A stretch of DNA of 64,000 bases from Paractinoplanes rishiriensis. Lineage in GTDB: Bacteria; Actinomycetota; Actinomycetes; Mycobacteriales; Micromonosporaceae. Of the stretch, positions 53,791 through 63,127 are shown piece after piece; within the stretch, counting starts at the first letter, position 1, and every line of letters starts with the position of its first letter. The stretch lies in NCBI RefSeq assembly GCF_016862375.1, contig NZ_BOMV01000005.1, positions 124,001 through 188,000 on the forward strand, written 5' to 3'. A program made the translations under genes and the position numbers. The notes under the pieces are model-generated. The model did no database searches and was not told the DNA's origin. It was given only the letters and a program-made list of their open reading frames with translations.

Positions 53791-55494
53791 TCAGCCGTGC
53801 CGGCGGCGGTAGACGACTGCCTGCCACGGGCCCATGGTGAGGTCGGCGGGTGGGGTCGAGGCGTTCGAGAGGAGCACCTCGGCTGACGACCAGGATGCGG
53901 CGCCGGGGATGCCGGCTCGTACGGTCTCGGCGGAGAAGTTGCCTATCACCAGGAGTTCCGTGTCGGCCAGGCGGCGGGTGTAGGCGTACAAGCGCTCGTC
54001 GTTGGGCAGCAGCATCGTGAAGTCGCCGTTGACCACGGCCGGCTCGGTGTGTCGCAGGTCGATCAGCTTGCGGTAGTAGTGGAAGACCGAGTCGGGGTCT
54101 GCCCGGTCGGCGGCGGCGTTGATGACGGAGTAGTTCGGGTTGGCCGCCAGCCATGGGGTGCCGGTGGTGAATCCGGCGTGCGGGGAGTCGTCCCACTGCA
54201 TCGGGGTTCGCGCGTTGTCGCGGCCGCGGGCCCGCAGGACCGTCAGGACCTCGTCGGGGGTGCGGCCCTCGCGTTCGGTGGCCTGGCTGAACTGGCCCAG
54301 CGCCTCGATGTCGCGGAACTCGTCGATCGAGCGGAACGGGTAGTTCGTCATCCCCAGTTCCTCGCCCTGGTAGATGTACGGCGTGCCGCGGTGCAGGTGC
54401 AGCACCGTGCCGAGCATCTTGGCCGACGCCGCGCGGAAGTCGGGGCCGTCGTCACCGTAGCGGGACACCACGCGGGGCTGGTCGTGGTTGTTCCAGTAAA
54501 GGCTGTTCCAGCCCACCTGCGCGAGGCCGGCCTGCCAGCGGCCGAAGATGCCCTTGAGCGTGGTCAGTTTCAGCGGTACGAGCTGCCACGGGTCGGGGCC
54601 CCGGTCGGCCCAGACGTGGTCGAACTGGAAGACCATGTCGACCTCGGCGCGGCTCTGGTCGGTGAACTTGATCGCCTCGTCGACCGTGACGCCGGGCATC
54701 TCGCCGACGGTGAGCAGCGACTCCTTGCGGCCGGCGAAGACCTGCTCGTACATCTCGTGCAGGAACTCGTGGTTGCGAGGGCCGTTCAGGAAGCCCGCCG
54801 AGCCGTCGCCGTACGAGGCGCCGGCCTGGACCGGGCCGTCCGGGAGGGTCACGTCCTTGGAGATCATGTTGATGACGTCCATCCGGAAGCCGTCCACGCC
54901 CCGGTCGAGCCACCAGCGCATCATGGCGTACACGGCCTCCCGGACCTCGGGGTTCTCCCAGTTGAGGTCGGGCTGCTTCACCGAGAACAGGTGCAGGTAG
55001 TACTCGCCGGTCTTCTCGTCGAACTGCCAGGCCGAACCGCCGAAGACCGAGCCCCAGTTGGTCGGCTCGGCGCCGGGCGTGCCGGGTTCCATACCGGGAC
55101 GGGCGGGCCGCCACCAGTACCAGTCCCGCTTCGGATTGTCCCGGCTGGACCGGCTCTCCGCGAACCACTGGTGCTCGTCGGAACTGTGGTTCACCACCAG
55201 GTCCATGATCAGCTTCATGCCCCGGTGGTGGACGCCGGCCAGCAACTCGTCGAAGGCTTCCAGGTCGCCGAAGAGCGGATCGATCTGCTGGTAGTCGCTG
55301 ATGTCGTAGCCGTTGTCGTCCTGCGGCGACTGGTAGATCGGCGACAACCAGATCACATCGACGCCCAGCTCGGCCAAGTGATCGAGGTGGTTGATGACAC
55401 CGCGCAGATCGCCCATGCCGTCGCCGTCGGAGTCGGCGAAGCTGCGGGGGTAGATCTGGTAAACCACGGCACTTTTCCACCACAGGTCGGTCAT
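53791..55494 (-). CDS. GH13 alpha-glucosidase (oligo-1,6-glucosidase type)
   Basis: A 567-residue glycosidase. It starts WWKSAVVYQIYPRSFADSDG, as is typical for GH13 alpha-glucosidases. Catalytic residues are the nucleophile Asp206 in DGFRMDVINM, acid/base Glu265 in LTVGEMPGV and the stabilising Asp338 in NNHDQPR. It also has MDLVVNHSSDEHQWF and the Ca-site-like DSDGDGMGDL. No signal peptide is seen, so it acts on imported maltodextrins or trehalose-like sugars in the cytoplasm. It is divergent from the GT4 gene with 82 bases between starts. No transporter or LacI regulator adjoins. Confidence 0.94.
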   Translation of the reverse strand: MTDLWWKSAVVYQIYPRSFADSDGDGMGDLRGVINHLDHLAELGVDVIWLSPIYQSPQDDNGYDISDYQQIDPLFGDLEAFDELLAGVHHRGMKLIMDLVVNHSSDEHQWFAESRSSRDNPKRDWYWWRPARPGMEPGTPGAEPTNWGSVFGGSAWQFDEKTGEYYLHLFSVKQPDLNWENPEVREAVYAMMRWWLDRGVDGFRMDVINMISKDVTLPDGPVQAGASYGDGSAGFLNGPRNHEFLHEMYEQVFAGRKESLLTVGEMPGVTVDEAIKFTDQSRAEVDMVFQFDHVWADRGPDPWQLVPLKLTTLKGIFGRWQAGLAQVGWNSLYWNNHDQPRVVSRYGDDGPDFRAASAKMLGTVLHLHRGTPYIYQGEELGMTNYPFRSIDEFRDIEALGQFSQATEREGRTPDEVLTVLRARGRDNARTPMQWDDSPHAGFTTGTPWLAANPNYSVINAAADRADPDSVFHYYRKLIDLRHTEPAVVNGDFTMLLPNDERLYAYTRRLADTELLVIGNFSAETVRAGIPGAASWSSAEVLLSNASTPPADLTMGPWQAVVYRRRHG

Positions 55495-55576
55495 GCGTCT
55501 TAGCTAACACGAGAACGCCGGGCTAAACCCGCGGGCATACTGATCACGTGCTAATCACCGATTCGCGGTATTTGTC

Positions 55577-56578
55577 ATGAAGGTGGCGTTGTTGGGACCG
55601 GTCGCCTGGCGAACGCCGCCGGTGCACTACGGACCCTGGGAACTGATCACCAGCCTGCTCGCCGAAGGGCTGGCCGAGCGCGGCGTCGAGGTCACGCTGT
55701 TCGCCACCCTGGACTCGATCACCAAGGCCACCCTGGACGGGGTCAGCCCGAGCGGCTACGAGGAGACACCGGAGATCGACGGCCGGGTCTACGAGGCACT
55801 GCACGTGAGCCACGCGCTCTCCCGGTCCGCCGAGTTCGACCTGGTGCACAACCACCTGGACTGGCTGCCGCTGGCGTTCGACCGGCACTGCGCGGCGCCG
55901 ATGCTCACCACGATCCACGGCTTCTCCGGGCCGAACATCCTGCCCGCGTACCGCCGCAGCCGGTCGCACTTCGTCTCGATCTCGGACGCCGACCGCTCGC
56001 CGGACCTCGACTACCTGGCCACCGTGCACCACGGCATCGACCTGGACGGCCTGCCGGTCGATCCGGACGGCGGGGACGACCTGATCCTGTTCGGCCGGAT
56101 CCACCCGGACAAGGGCACCGACCTGGCCATCGAGATCGCGCGGCGGGCCGGCCGGCGGCTGATCATCTGCGGGATCGTGCAGGACCGGTCCTTCTTCACC
56201 GAACTGATCGAGCCGCGGATCGACGGCGACCGGGTGGTCTACCTGGGCTCGGTGGGGCCCGCCGACCGGGGCCGCATCCTCGGTTCCGGCGCGGCTCTGC
56301 TGCACCCGATCCGGTTCGCCGAGCCGTTCGGGTTGTCGGTGGTCGAGTCGATGGCCTGCGGGACGCCGGTGATCGCGTACCGGAAAGGATCCATGCCGGA
56401 AGTGGTCGACGAGGGCGTGACCGGACGCCTGGTCGCGGACGTGGACGAAGCGGTCGGCGCCGTGGCGTCGATCGCGACGCTCGACCGGGCCGCCTGCGCC
56501 CGCCGCGCCCGGGAGCGGTTCTCGGCCGGACGCATGGTTGACGACTACATGACGATTTACCGAAAAATCATCAGCTGA
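55577..56578 (+). CDS. GT4-family glycosyltransferase
   Basis: A 333-residue retaining glycosyltransferase with the GT-B fold. The N-terminal acceptor domain begins MKVALLGPVAWRTPPVHYG. FDLVHNHLDWLPLAF and TTIHGFSG follow. The donor domain has LILFGRIHPDKGTDLAIEIA and the nucleotide-sugar motif FAEPFGLSVVESMACGTPVI (EX7E type), with GSMPEVVDEGVTGRLV. It is the first gene of a plus-strand group of four. It has no membrane helix. The donor is probably an NDP-hexose such as GDP-mannose or UDP-glucose; neighbours favour mannose because of GH130. Confidence 0.9.
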   Translation: MKVALLGPVAWRTPPVHYGPWELITSLLAEGLAERGVEVTLFATLDSITKATLDGVSPSGYEETPEIDGRVYEALHVSHALSRSAEFDLVHNHLDWLPLAFDRHCAAPMLTTIHGFSGPNILPAYRRSRSHFVSISDADRSPDLDYLATVHHGIDLDGLPVDPDGGDDLILFGRIHPDKGTDLAIEIARRAGRRLIICGIVQDRSFFTELIEPRIDGDRVVYLGSVGPADRGRILGSGAALLHPIRFAEPFGLSVVESMACGTPVIAYRKGSMPEVVDEGVTGRLVADVDEAVGAVASIATLDRAACARRARERFSAGRMVDDYMTIYRKIIS

Positions 56579-56736
56579 ATAGGCGGGTCTTGTTAACGTC
56601 GCAATGTGAATTGCACGTTAAACCGGGCAATTTCCCGGGGCGTCGCAATGGCGTTTGCGCGCGGGCCGAAACTCTTCCTCCGCGCGCGGTGAGTCGTGCT
56701 GCGGGGAGGCAGCCGCGGAGAAAGAAAGGCCCTGTC

Positions 56737-57885
56737 ATGCCCGCCACCTACGGCTTTCTGAGCACATACCCGCCCACTCAATGCGGTTTGGCGACATTCA
56801 ATGCGGCACTGGCCACCCAACTGAATGCCACCGGCGGCGCCGGTGTGGTCCGGCTGCTCGCCGGCGACAACGTCAGCGGCGGGATCGAACTCGACCGGGC
56901 CGCACCGCGCGTCGTGCACACGTGGCACACCGACACGCCCGGCGGGTGGGCCGCCGCCGCCAACGCGCTCAACCGGTTCGACGCCGCGATCATTCAGCAC
57001 GAGTACGGCATCTACCCGGGCGACGCCGGCGCCGAGGTGCTGCCGCTGCTGCGCGCCCTCAAGGTGCCGGCCATCGTGGTGCTGCACACCGTGCTCAGCC
57101 ACCCCGACCCGCTGCAGCGGCAGGTGTTGGAGCGGATCGCAGCCACCGCCGAGGCCGTGGTGACCATGACCGACACCGCCCGGCAGCGCCTGGCGGCCGG
57201 CTACGCGGTGGACCCGCGCAAGATCTCGGTGATCCCGCACGGCGCCGGCAGCCACGACGGCGCGCCGCGCGAGGACCACGACCGGCCGCACCTGCTCACC
57301 TGGGGGCTGCTCGGGCCGGGCAAGGGCATCGAGTGGGCGCTGCGCGCGCTCGCCCTGCTCGGCGACCGGCACCCGGCACCGGTCTATACGGTGGCCGGCC
57401 GCACCCACCCCAAGGTGCTGGAGCAGTTCGGGGACGCGTACCGGGACTCGTTGAAAGCTCTCGCCGGCGAACTCGGGGTGACCGACGACGTCCGCTGGCT
57501 CGACGTCTACCTCGACCAGGCGGAGCTGTCCCGGCTGATCTGCTCGGCCGACGTGGTGGTGCTGCCCTACGACTCCACCGAGCAGGTCACCTCGGGCGTG
57601 CTGATCGAGGCGGTCGGCGCCGGCGTCCCGGTGGTGGCGACCGAGTTCCCGCACGCGGTCGAGCTGCTCGCCGACGGGCCGGGGCTGCTCGTACCCCATC
57701 AGGATCCGGAAGGCATGGCCGCCGCGATCCGGCACCTGCTCGCCGAGCCCGGGATCGCCGGGCGCCTCACCGGCCTGGCCGGCGGGCCGACGCTGCGCTG
57801 GCCCGCGGTGGCCGCGCGCTACCAGGCTCTGGCCGGCAAGCTGATCACCGAGCGCGCGCCGGTCGCGGCGTCGGTTCCCGCATGA
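56737..57885 (+). CDS. GT4-family glycosyltransferase
   Basis: A 382-residue GT-B glycosyltransferase. ATG 56737 gives ATYGFLSTYPPTQCGLATFN, the usual opening of this subgroup, with GGAGAAAGAAAGG upstream. It also has DAAIIQHEYGIYPGDAGAEV, ISVIPHGAG, LLTWGLLGPGKGIEWALRAL and the donor-site PYDSTEQVTSGVLIEAVGAG. The final codons overlap the next gene by ATGA. The 158 bases before it hold a possible separate promoter. With the preceding GT4 it could build a short oligosaccharide on a cytoplasmic acceptor. Confidence 0.9.
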   Translation: MPATYGFLSTYPPTQCGLATFNAALATQLNATGGAGVVRLLAGDNVSGGIELDRAAPRVVHTWHTDTPGGWAAAANALNRFDAAIIQHEYGIYPGDAGAEVLPLLRALKVPAIVVLHTVLSHPDPLQRQVLERIAATAEAVVTMTDTARQRLAAGYAVDPRKISVIPHGAGSHDGAPREDHDRPHLLTWGLLGPGKGIEWALRALALLGDRHPAPVYTVAGRTHPKVLEQFGDAYRDSLKALAGELGVTDDVRWLDVYLDQAELSRLICSADVVVLPYDSTEQVTSGVLIEAVGAGVPVVATEFPHAVELLADGPGLLVPHQDPEGMAAAIRHLLAEPGIAGRLTGLAGGPTLRWPAVAARYQALAGKLITERAPVAASVPA

Positions 57886-58994
57886 GCTCCGTGCGAGAGG
57901 AAGGGGGCCGCGTGACCGCCGGCCTGCGGCTCGTACCGCCGCCCATTCAGCTCGCCGACGCGCCGGCACCCAGCTGGAGCCACATCGCGCGGCTCTCCGA
58001 CGACACCGGGCTGCTCGAGCACGCCCGCAACGCGATCGTCCGGCGCGAGCACGGCTACTGCGTCGACGACGTGGCGCGCGGCCTGTTGGTGGCCAGCCGG
58101 GAACCGCGGCCGACCGCGCAGGTGGTCGAGCTGGCCGAGCGCTACCTGGCGTTCCTCACCCACGCGCAGGGCCCGGACGGCGCGTTCCGCAACCGGATGA
58201 GCTACGACCGGCACTGGCAGGACGAGCCCGGTCTCGGCGACTGGTGGGGACGCGCCATGTGGGGACTGGGCACGGCCGCCGCGCGCTCGACGGTGCCCTG
58301 GATCCGGCGCGAGGCGCTCGGTGCGTTCCGGCAGGGTGCGCGGCAACGCTCACCGTGGCCGAGGGCGATGGCGTACGCCGGACTCGGCGCGGCCGAGGTG
58401 CTCCGCTCGGACCCGCGCGCCGCGGACGCCGCCGAGTTGCTCGGTGCCGCGGCCGCCTCGGTCGGCGTGCCCGGCGACGACCCGGGCTGGGTGTGGCCGG
58501 GGCCGGAGCTGACCTACGCGAACCCGACCCTGGCCGAGGTGGTGATCGCGGCCGGCGACCTGCTCGGCGACGAGCCGCGGCTGCGGGCCGGCCTGCGGAT
58601 GCTCGCCTGGCTGTGCCGGGAGCAGGACCGGGACGGGCACCTGTCGACGGTGCCGGTGGGCGGCTGGCGGCCCGGGGTGGAGAAGCACCGGTTCGACCAG
58701 CAGCCGATCGAGGCGGCCGCCACCGCCGATGCGTGCGCCACCGCGGCGGCGATCACCGGCGACGAGCGCTGGGAGCAGCCGCTCTTCCGGGCGATCGCCT
58801 GGTTCCTGGGTGACAACGACGGCCAGACGGTGATGTACGACCCCCTAACCGGCGGATGTTATGACGGATTGACGACTAATGGTCCTAATCTGAACCAAGG
58901 AGCCGAATCCACCCTCGCGCTGGTCTCCACCATGCAGCACGCCCGCACGTTGGCGACCCGGAGCGCGACCCGACCGTCAGGCGGCCTAGCGTGA
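57882..58994 (+). CDS. Alpha/alpha-barrel glycosidase-like protein of a glycan operon
   Basis: A 370-residue protein built of helical hairpins: LLEHARNAIVRREHGYCVDD with VARGLLVASREP, FRNRMSYDRHWQDEPGLGDW, WGRAMWGLGTAAARS, EKHRFDQQPIEAAATADACA and YDGLTTNGPNLNQGAESTLA. These Asp/Glu/Trp-containing loops at helix starts are typical of (alpha/alpha)6-barrel sugar-active proteins. I cannot assign a GH family. It is coupled by 4-base overlaps to the GT4 before and the GH130 after. It may be a phosphorylase/hydrolase partner or a glycan-binding factor for the same product. Confidence 0.82.
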   Translation: MSSVREEGGRVTAGLRLVPPPIQLADAPAPSWSHIARLSDDTGLLEHARNAIVRREHGYCVDDVARGLLVASREPRPTAQVVELAERYLAFLTHAQGPDGAFRNRMSYDRHWQDEPGLGDWWGRAMWGLGTAAARSTVPWIRREALGAFRQGARQRSPWPRAMAYAGLGAAEVLRSDPRAADAAELLGAAAASVGVPGDDPGWVWPGPELTYANPTLAEVVIAAGDLLGDEPRLRAGLRMLAWLCREQDRDGHLSTVPVGGWRPGVEKHRFDQQPIEAAATADACATAAAITGDERWEQPLFRAIAWFLGDNDGQTVMYDPLTGGCYDGLTTNGPNLNQGAESTLALVSTMQHARTLATRSATRPSGGLA

Positions 58995-60481
58995 CCGCAA
59001 CCATGAATTCACAAACCTTCATCACACGGCACGACATCGTCATGGAGCCGGACGACCGGCGCGTGGTGATCAAGCTGTTCGTGCCCGGCGAAGACGCCCA
59101 GATGGTGCAGAACCGGGCATCCAGCCTGATCGAGCGCATCCTACAACTCGACGAGGCGGAAACCGCACGGCTGCTCGACGAGGTGCTGACCCGGTTCGCC
59201 GGGCGGCACCACGACCTGCTGTCGGTCTTCCAGCACCACTACGAACTGGTGCAGCACCGGGTCCCGCCGGAGATCGAGCTGTCGCCGACGGCGCGCACGC
59301 TGATCGGCGCCTACTTCAGCCACGAGTACTCGGTCGAGGCCGCGGCACTCTGCAACCCGTCGATGGTGCCGCACCCCGACCAGGCCGGCCTCGAGGACGG
59401 CGAGCTGCGGGTGGGGATCAGCCTGCGGCAGATCGGCGAGGGGCACATCTCGTCGATCGGCTTCTGCTCGGCGATCCTCGGCCCCGGTGACCGGATCCGG
59501 ATGGAGGACCGCACCGGTCCGCTGATGATCGGCCAGCGCGTCGGCGCCGTGCACATGCGGTTCCAGCTGTCCGCCGCCATGATCGACGAGGAGATCGACA
59601 ACGAGGCGTCGGCGTACGTGATCTCGGCCCTGCCGGAACGCTTCACCGACGAGGAGTTCGAGGACGTCATCGGGCACGTGCCGGCCGAGCTGCTGGCCCG
59701 GCCGACCACCCAGGAGACGCTGGACCGGATCCGGCACATCGTGGGCGAGGACTACGCGGTGACGTTCCCGTGCACGGTGCCGCTGCACCAGCGGGTGATG
59801 TGGCCGGCCACCCGGGCCGAGACCAACGGCATGGAGGACGCCCGCTTCGTGCAGGTGCTCGACCCGGACGGCCGCCTCGCCTACCAGGCCACCTACACCG
59901 CCTACGACGGCCGGCACATCTCCGGCCGGGTCATCTTCAGCCGCGACATGCGGCACTTCGAGGTGACCCAGCTGCACGGACCGGCCGCCCGGAACAAGGG
60001 CATGGCGCTGTTCCCGAGGTATGTGGGCGGCCGCAAGCTGGCCCTGTGCCGCTCGGACGGCGAGACCCTGGGCCTGAGCGTCCGCGACGAACAGCACCGC
60101 TGGCAGCAGGCGGTGCCGCTGCTGGTCCCGCACCGCGGCTGGGACCTGATCCAGGTGGGCAACTGCGGCTCCCCGGTGGAGACCGAGGCCGGCTGGCTGG
60201 TCCTGACCCACGGCGTCGGCCCGATGCGCCGCTACGCGATCGGCGCCATGCTGCTCGACCTGGAAAACCCGGAACGCGTGATCGCCGACCTGCCCGAGGG
60301 TCTGCTCGACCCGGATGACATCGAGCGGGAGGGCTACGTCCCGAACGTGCTCTACTCCTGCGGCGGCCTGGTGCACGACGGCCGGTTCTGGCTCCCGTAC
60401 GGCGCCAGCGACGTGCGGGTGGGCTTCGCCAGCATCGCGCTGGACACGCTGCTGAGCCGGATGGTCCCGACCGGCTACTGA
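58991..60481 (+). CDS. GH130-family mannoside phosphorylase/hydrolase
   Basis: A 496-residue protein, longer than typical GH130 because of about 150 extra N-terminal residues (FITRHDIVMEPDDRRVVIKL, helical to about 110). The beta-propeller core shows LCNPSMVPHPDQ, ETNGMEDARFVQVLDPDGRL, RNKGMALFPRYVGGRKLALC, WDLIQVGNCGSPVETEAGWL, GVGPMRRYAIGAMLLDLENP and the final VPNVLYSCGGLVHDGRFWLP. Family members phosphorolyse or hydrolyse beta-mannosides. The proton-donor Asp is probably in MEDARF. Start GTG 58991 overlaps the previous stop. It ends the operon before a terminator. Confidence 0.9.
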   Translation: MTATMNSQTFITRHDIVMEPDDRRVVIKLFVPGEDAQMVQNRASSLIERILQLDEAETARLLDEVLTRFAGRHHDLLSVFQHHYELVQHRVPPEIELSPTARTLIGAYFSHEYSVEAAALCNPSMVPHPDQAGLEDGELRVGISLRQIGEGHISSIGFCSAILGPGDRIRMEDRTGPLMIGQRVGAVHMRFQLSAAMIDEEIDNEASAYVISALPERFTDEEFEDVIGHVPAELLARPTTQETLDRIRHIVGEDYAVTFPCTVPLHQRVMWPATRAETNGMEDARFVQVLDPDGRLAYQATYTAYDGRHISGRVIFSRDMRHFEVTQLHGPAARNKGMALFPRYVGGRKLALCRSDGETLGLSVRDEQHRWQQAVPLLVPHRGWDLIQVGNCGSPVETEAGWLVLTHGVGPMRRYAIGAMLLDLENPERVIADLPEGLLDPDDIEREGYVPNVLYSCGGLVHDGRFWLPYGASDVRVGFASIALDTLLSRMVPTGY

Positions 60482-60490
60482 GTCGCGCTC

Positions 60491-60522
60491 GGTGCCCGCT
60501 GCGGTCGGCCGCGGCGGGCACC
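60491..60522. terminator. Bidirectional terminator between convergent operons
   Basis: GGTGCCCGCTGCGG and CCGCGGCGGGCACC pair (one T-G) around a 4-base loop, between the GH130 stop and the response-regulator stop. Confidence 0.7.
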
Positions 60523-60527
60523 GCTGG

Positions 60528-61202
60528 TCAACGGGACTCGTGGACCAGGACCGCCACCTGCACCCGGTTGGTCATCTCGAGCTTGGTGAAGATCCGGGTC
60601 ACGTACGCCTTGACCGTCGCCGTGCTCATCAGCAGCTCGGCCCCGATCTCCTGGTTGGTGCGGCCGTCCGCGATCAGCCGGGCCACGTCGCGCTCGCTGG
60701 GACTGAGCCGGTCGAGCGCGGCCCGCGCCCGCTCCCGGCCCGGGTCGTCGTCGACGGCCGCCACGAAGCCCATCACCTGCCGCAGCACCGACGGCGTGAA
60801 GGCCGGCTCGCCCGCGGCGGCCCGGCACACGGCACGCGCGATCTCGTCCGGCTTGGTGTGCTTGAGCAGGAAGCCGCTGGCCCCGACCCGGATGGCCCGC
60901 CGGACGTGCTCGTCGGTGTCGAAGGTGGTGAGCACGATGACCGCCGGCGGATCCCGGCGCGCCCGCACCACCTCGGTCGCGGTCAGCCCGTCCGTCCCCG
61001 GCATCCGGATGTCCATCAGCACCACATCCGGCCGGTGACTGTTGACGGCGCCCACCACCTCGCGCCCGTCCTCGACCGAGCCGACCACCTCGATCTCGTC
61101 GAACTCCCCCAGCATCATCGACAGCCCCATCCGCACCAGCGGATCGTCGTCGACGAGCAGGACCCGGACCGGGCGCCGCTCACTCAGGTCGCTGTCGGCC
61201 AC
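60528..61202 (-). CDS. NarL/LuxR-family response regulator
   Basis: A 224-residue regulator. The receiver domain starts RPVRVLLVDDDPLVRMGLSM, with the acceptor Asp in VVLMDIRMPGTDG and Lys in GFLLKHTKPD. The LuxR-type HTH is LSPSERDVARLIADGRTNQE, IGAELLMSTATVKAYVTRIF. GTG 61202 overlaps the kinase gene 3' end by 19 bases. It pairs with the kinase just upstream. Possible targets include the convergent glycan operon or the YqeB-like gene, with no direct evidence. Confidence 0.94.
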   Translation of the reverse strand: MADSDLSERRPVRVLLVDDDPLVRMGLSMMLGEFDEIEVVGSVEDGREVVGAVNSHRPDVVLMDIRMPGTDGLTATEVVRARRDPPAVIVLTTFDTDEHVRRAIRVGASGFLLKHTKPDEIARAVCRAAAGEPAFTPSVLRQVMGFVAAVDDDPGRERARAALDRLSPSERDVARLIADGRTNQEIGAELLMSTATVKAYVTRIFTKLEMTNRVQVAVLVHESR

Positions 61203-62356
61203 GGCAGCCACGCGCGCAGGTGGAAGTTGCCGGCCGCGGTCGGCCCGTGCTCGAGCTGCCCGCCCAACAGCTGAATCCGCTCCCGCAGCCCGGCCAGCCC
61301 CGCACCGGCCCCGGGCAACACACCGCCGGCCGGCCGGACCCGGGCGCCGTCCGTCGCGAGGGCGTTGTCGATCCGCACGGTCAGGCCCTTGCCGGCCTGC
61401 ACGTCGATGTCGACCAGAACCGGGGCGCCGGGCGCATGCTTGCGCGCGTTCGTCAGCGCCTCCTGCACGATCCGGTAGGCGTGCCGGCCCAGCGGCGCCG
61501 GCACGGCCGGCTCGCCGCCGCCCAGAGGCTCGCCGCCGCCCAGGGAGAGGCCGATCTCGGTGCCGGTGGACCGGGACTGCTCGACCAGCGCGGGCACGTC
61601 GTCGAGGGTGGGCTGCGGATGGTCGTCGGCCGGCGCCCGGACCATGCCGATCAGCATGCGCAGGTCTTCCAGCGCGTCGTGGGCACACTGGCGGATCACC
61701 CCGGCCACCTCGCGCTCGGCGGGCGAGGCGTCCCGGCGTACCTCCAATGCCCCCGCATGCACCGCCAGGAGCGAAACGCGATGCGCGAGCACATCGTGCA
61801 TCTCGCCGGCGATGCGCTCGCGCTCGGCGAGCCGGGCCTGCTCGATGCGCAGCCGCTGGCCCTCCTCGGCCTGCCGGGCCCGCTCGGCCCAGGACGCGAC
61901 CAGCTGGCGCTGGGACCGGATGAGCATGGCGACCGCGATCGCGCTGACGTGCAGCAGCACCAGGAAGGCGACGGACTCGTAGTATACCCGGCCGGCGCCG
62001 AGCGCCAGGTAGTAGATCACCGCGGTGGCCGTGGCGTGCAGGGTGGCCAGCGCGATCGTCACCCGGGCCGCCCGGTGCAGGCCGACCGCGAACAGGGCGA
62101 ACGGCGTGGCACCCATCGGCATGCCGAGCAGGATGCCGAACGGGATCAGCGCCAGCGTCAGCGCGACCGGGTGGCTGCGCCGGAACAGAACGAGGCCGGC
62201 GAACGAGAGGGCGCCGGCCACCGCCTCGACCACGATCGGAGCGCCCTCGGCGTCCTGCGAGACCGTCTCGTGCACGAAGAAGAGCCCGAGCAGGGTGGCG
62301 CAGGCCGCCAGAGAGATCTCCAGCAGCCAGGACCGGGCCGGCCGTTGGCGTGCCAT
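61184..62356 (-). CDS. NarL-type sensor histidine kinase (HisKA_3)
   Basis: A 390-residue kinase. Residues 10-145 hold about five membrane helices. A coiled coil leads to the dimerisation motif ERERIAGEMHDVLAHRVSLL with His187. The HATPase domain has YRIVQEALTNARKHAPGAPV, and GAGLAGLRERIQLLGGQLEH closes it. Near residue 280 SLGGGEPLGGGEPAV is a short Gly-rich duplication in the loop. It is similar in design to the kinase at 35460, so the window has two DesK-like systems. Confidence 0.93.
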   Translation of the reverse strand: MARQRPARSWLLEISLAACATLLGLFFVHETVSQDAEGAPIVVEAVAGALSFAGLVLFRRSHPVALTLALIPFGILLGMPMGATPFALFAVGLHRAARVTIALATLHATATAVIYYLALGAGRVYYESVAFLVLLHVSAIAVAMLIRSQRQLVASWAERARQAEEGQRLRIEQARLAERERIAGEMHDVLAHRVSLLAVHAGALEVRRDASPAEREVAGVIRQCAHDALEDLRMLIGMVRAPADDHPQPTLDDVPALVEQSRSTGTEIGLSLGGGEPLGGGEPAVPAPLGRHAYRIVQEALTNARKHAPGAPVLVDIDVQAGKGLTVRIDNALATDGARVRPAGGVLPGAGAGLAGLRERIQLLGGQLEHGPTAAGNFHLRAWLPWPTAT

Positions 62357-62464
62357 GTCTCGACGCTACCGGCGGGCGGTCGCGGCGGGTATTCGACTTT
62401 GGTCTACGGGTCATCGCCTTCGGTAGGTATCGCGCCGGTGCGACCCCGGCGAAGGATCGGCAGC

Positions 62465-63127
62465 GTGTTCGAACAGACGACGACGGTGCCGACCCCCTGG
62501 TGGGCCCGGGTGCTGGTGTGGCTCGGCCTGCCGCTGGCCGGCGCGGGGCTGCTCTACCTGGCCATCCGGGTGATCGCCTGGCTGCCGCTGCCGGGACCGT
62601 TCCGGTTCATCCGGGAGCTGCCCGAGCCGCTCGGCACCGTCCTCGCGGTCGGCGTCGGCGCCGTGATCGGCCTGGTGCTGGCCGGCCTGGGCGACCGCGA
62701 GTCGCTCACCGTGCGGATCGATCCGGCCGAGGTGGTGCTGACCCGCCCCGGCACCACGAGCACCGTCGCCCGGCGCGAGGTCGCCGTCGCCTTCCCGGAC
62801 CGCGACCAGCTGGTGCTGCTCGGCCGCACCGGGCGCGAGCTGGCCCGCGAGCCGTCCCACCTGTCCAGGCACCGGTTGCGGGCGGCCTTCACCGCGAACG
62901 GCATCGAGTGGGCCGACCACGACCCGTACCGCGACGCCTACCAGCGCTGGGTGCCCGACCTGCCCGACCTGCCGGCCACCGCACACGCGCTGCTGGCCGC
63001 CCGGCAGAAGGCGCTGGAGTCCGGCGACGACACCGACAAGCGGGAGTTGCGCTCGGAACTGGCGAGGCTGGGCTTCGTGGTGCGCGACGAGGGCAAGCGG
63101 CAGTACTGGCGGCACGCCGACGGTTAA
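62465..63127 (+). CDS. YqeB-like membrane protein
   Basis: About 220 residues. Two membrane helices (VLVWLGLPLAGAGLLYLAIR and GTVLAVGVGAVIGLVLAGLG) flank the motif WLPLPGPFRFIRELPEPLG. A soluble part resembling a PH-like domain (VRIDPAEVVLTRPGTTSTVA to FPDRDQLVLLGRTGRELARE) follows, then a helical C-terminus (AHALLAARQKALESGDDTDK). This matches the YqeB family known from Bacillus and actinobacteria, function unknown. GTG 62465 has GAAGGA upstream. It is divergent from the kinase gene with 108 bases between starts. Confidence 0.82.
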   Translation: MFEQTTTVPTPWWARVLVWLGLPLAGAGLLYLAIRVIAWLPLPGPFRFIRELPEPLGTVLAVGVGAVIGLVLAGLGDRESLTVRIDPAEVVLTRPGTTSTVARREVAVAFPDRDQLVLLGRTGRELAREPSHLSRHRLRAAFTANGIEWADHDPYRDAYQRWVPDLPDLPATAHALLAARQKALESGDDTDKRELRSELARLGFVVRDEGKRQYWRHADG

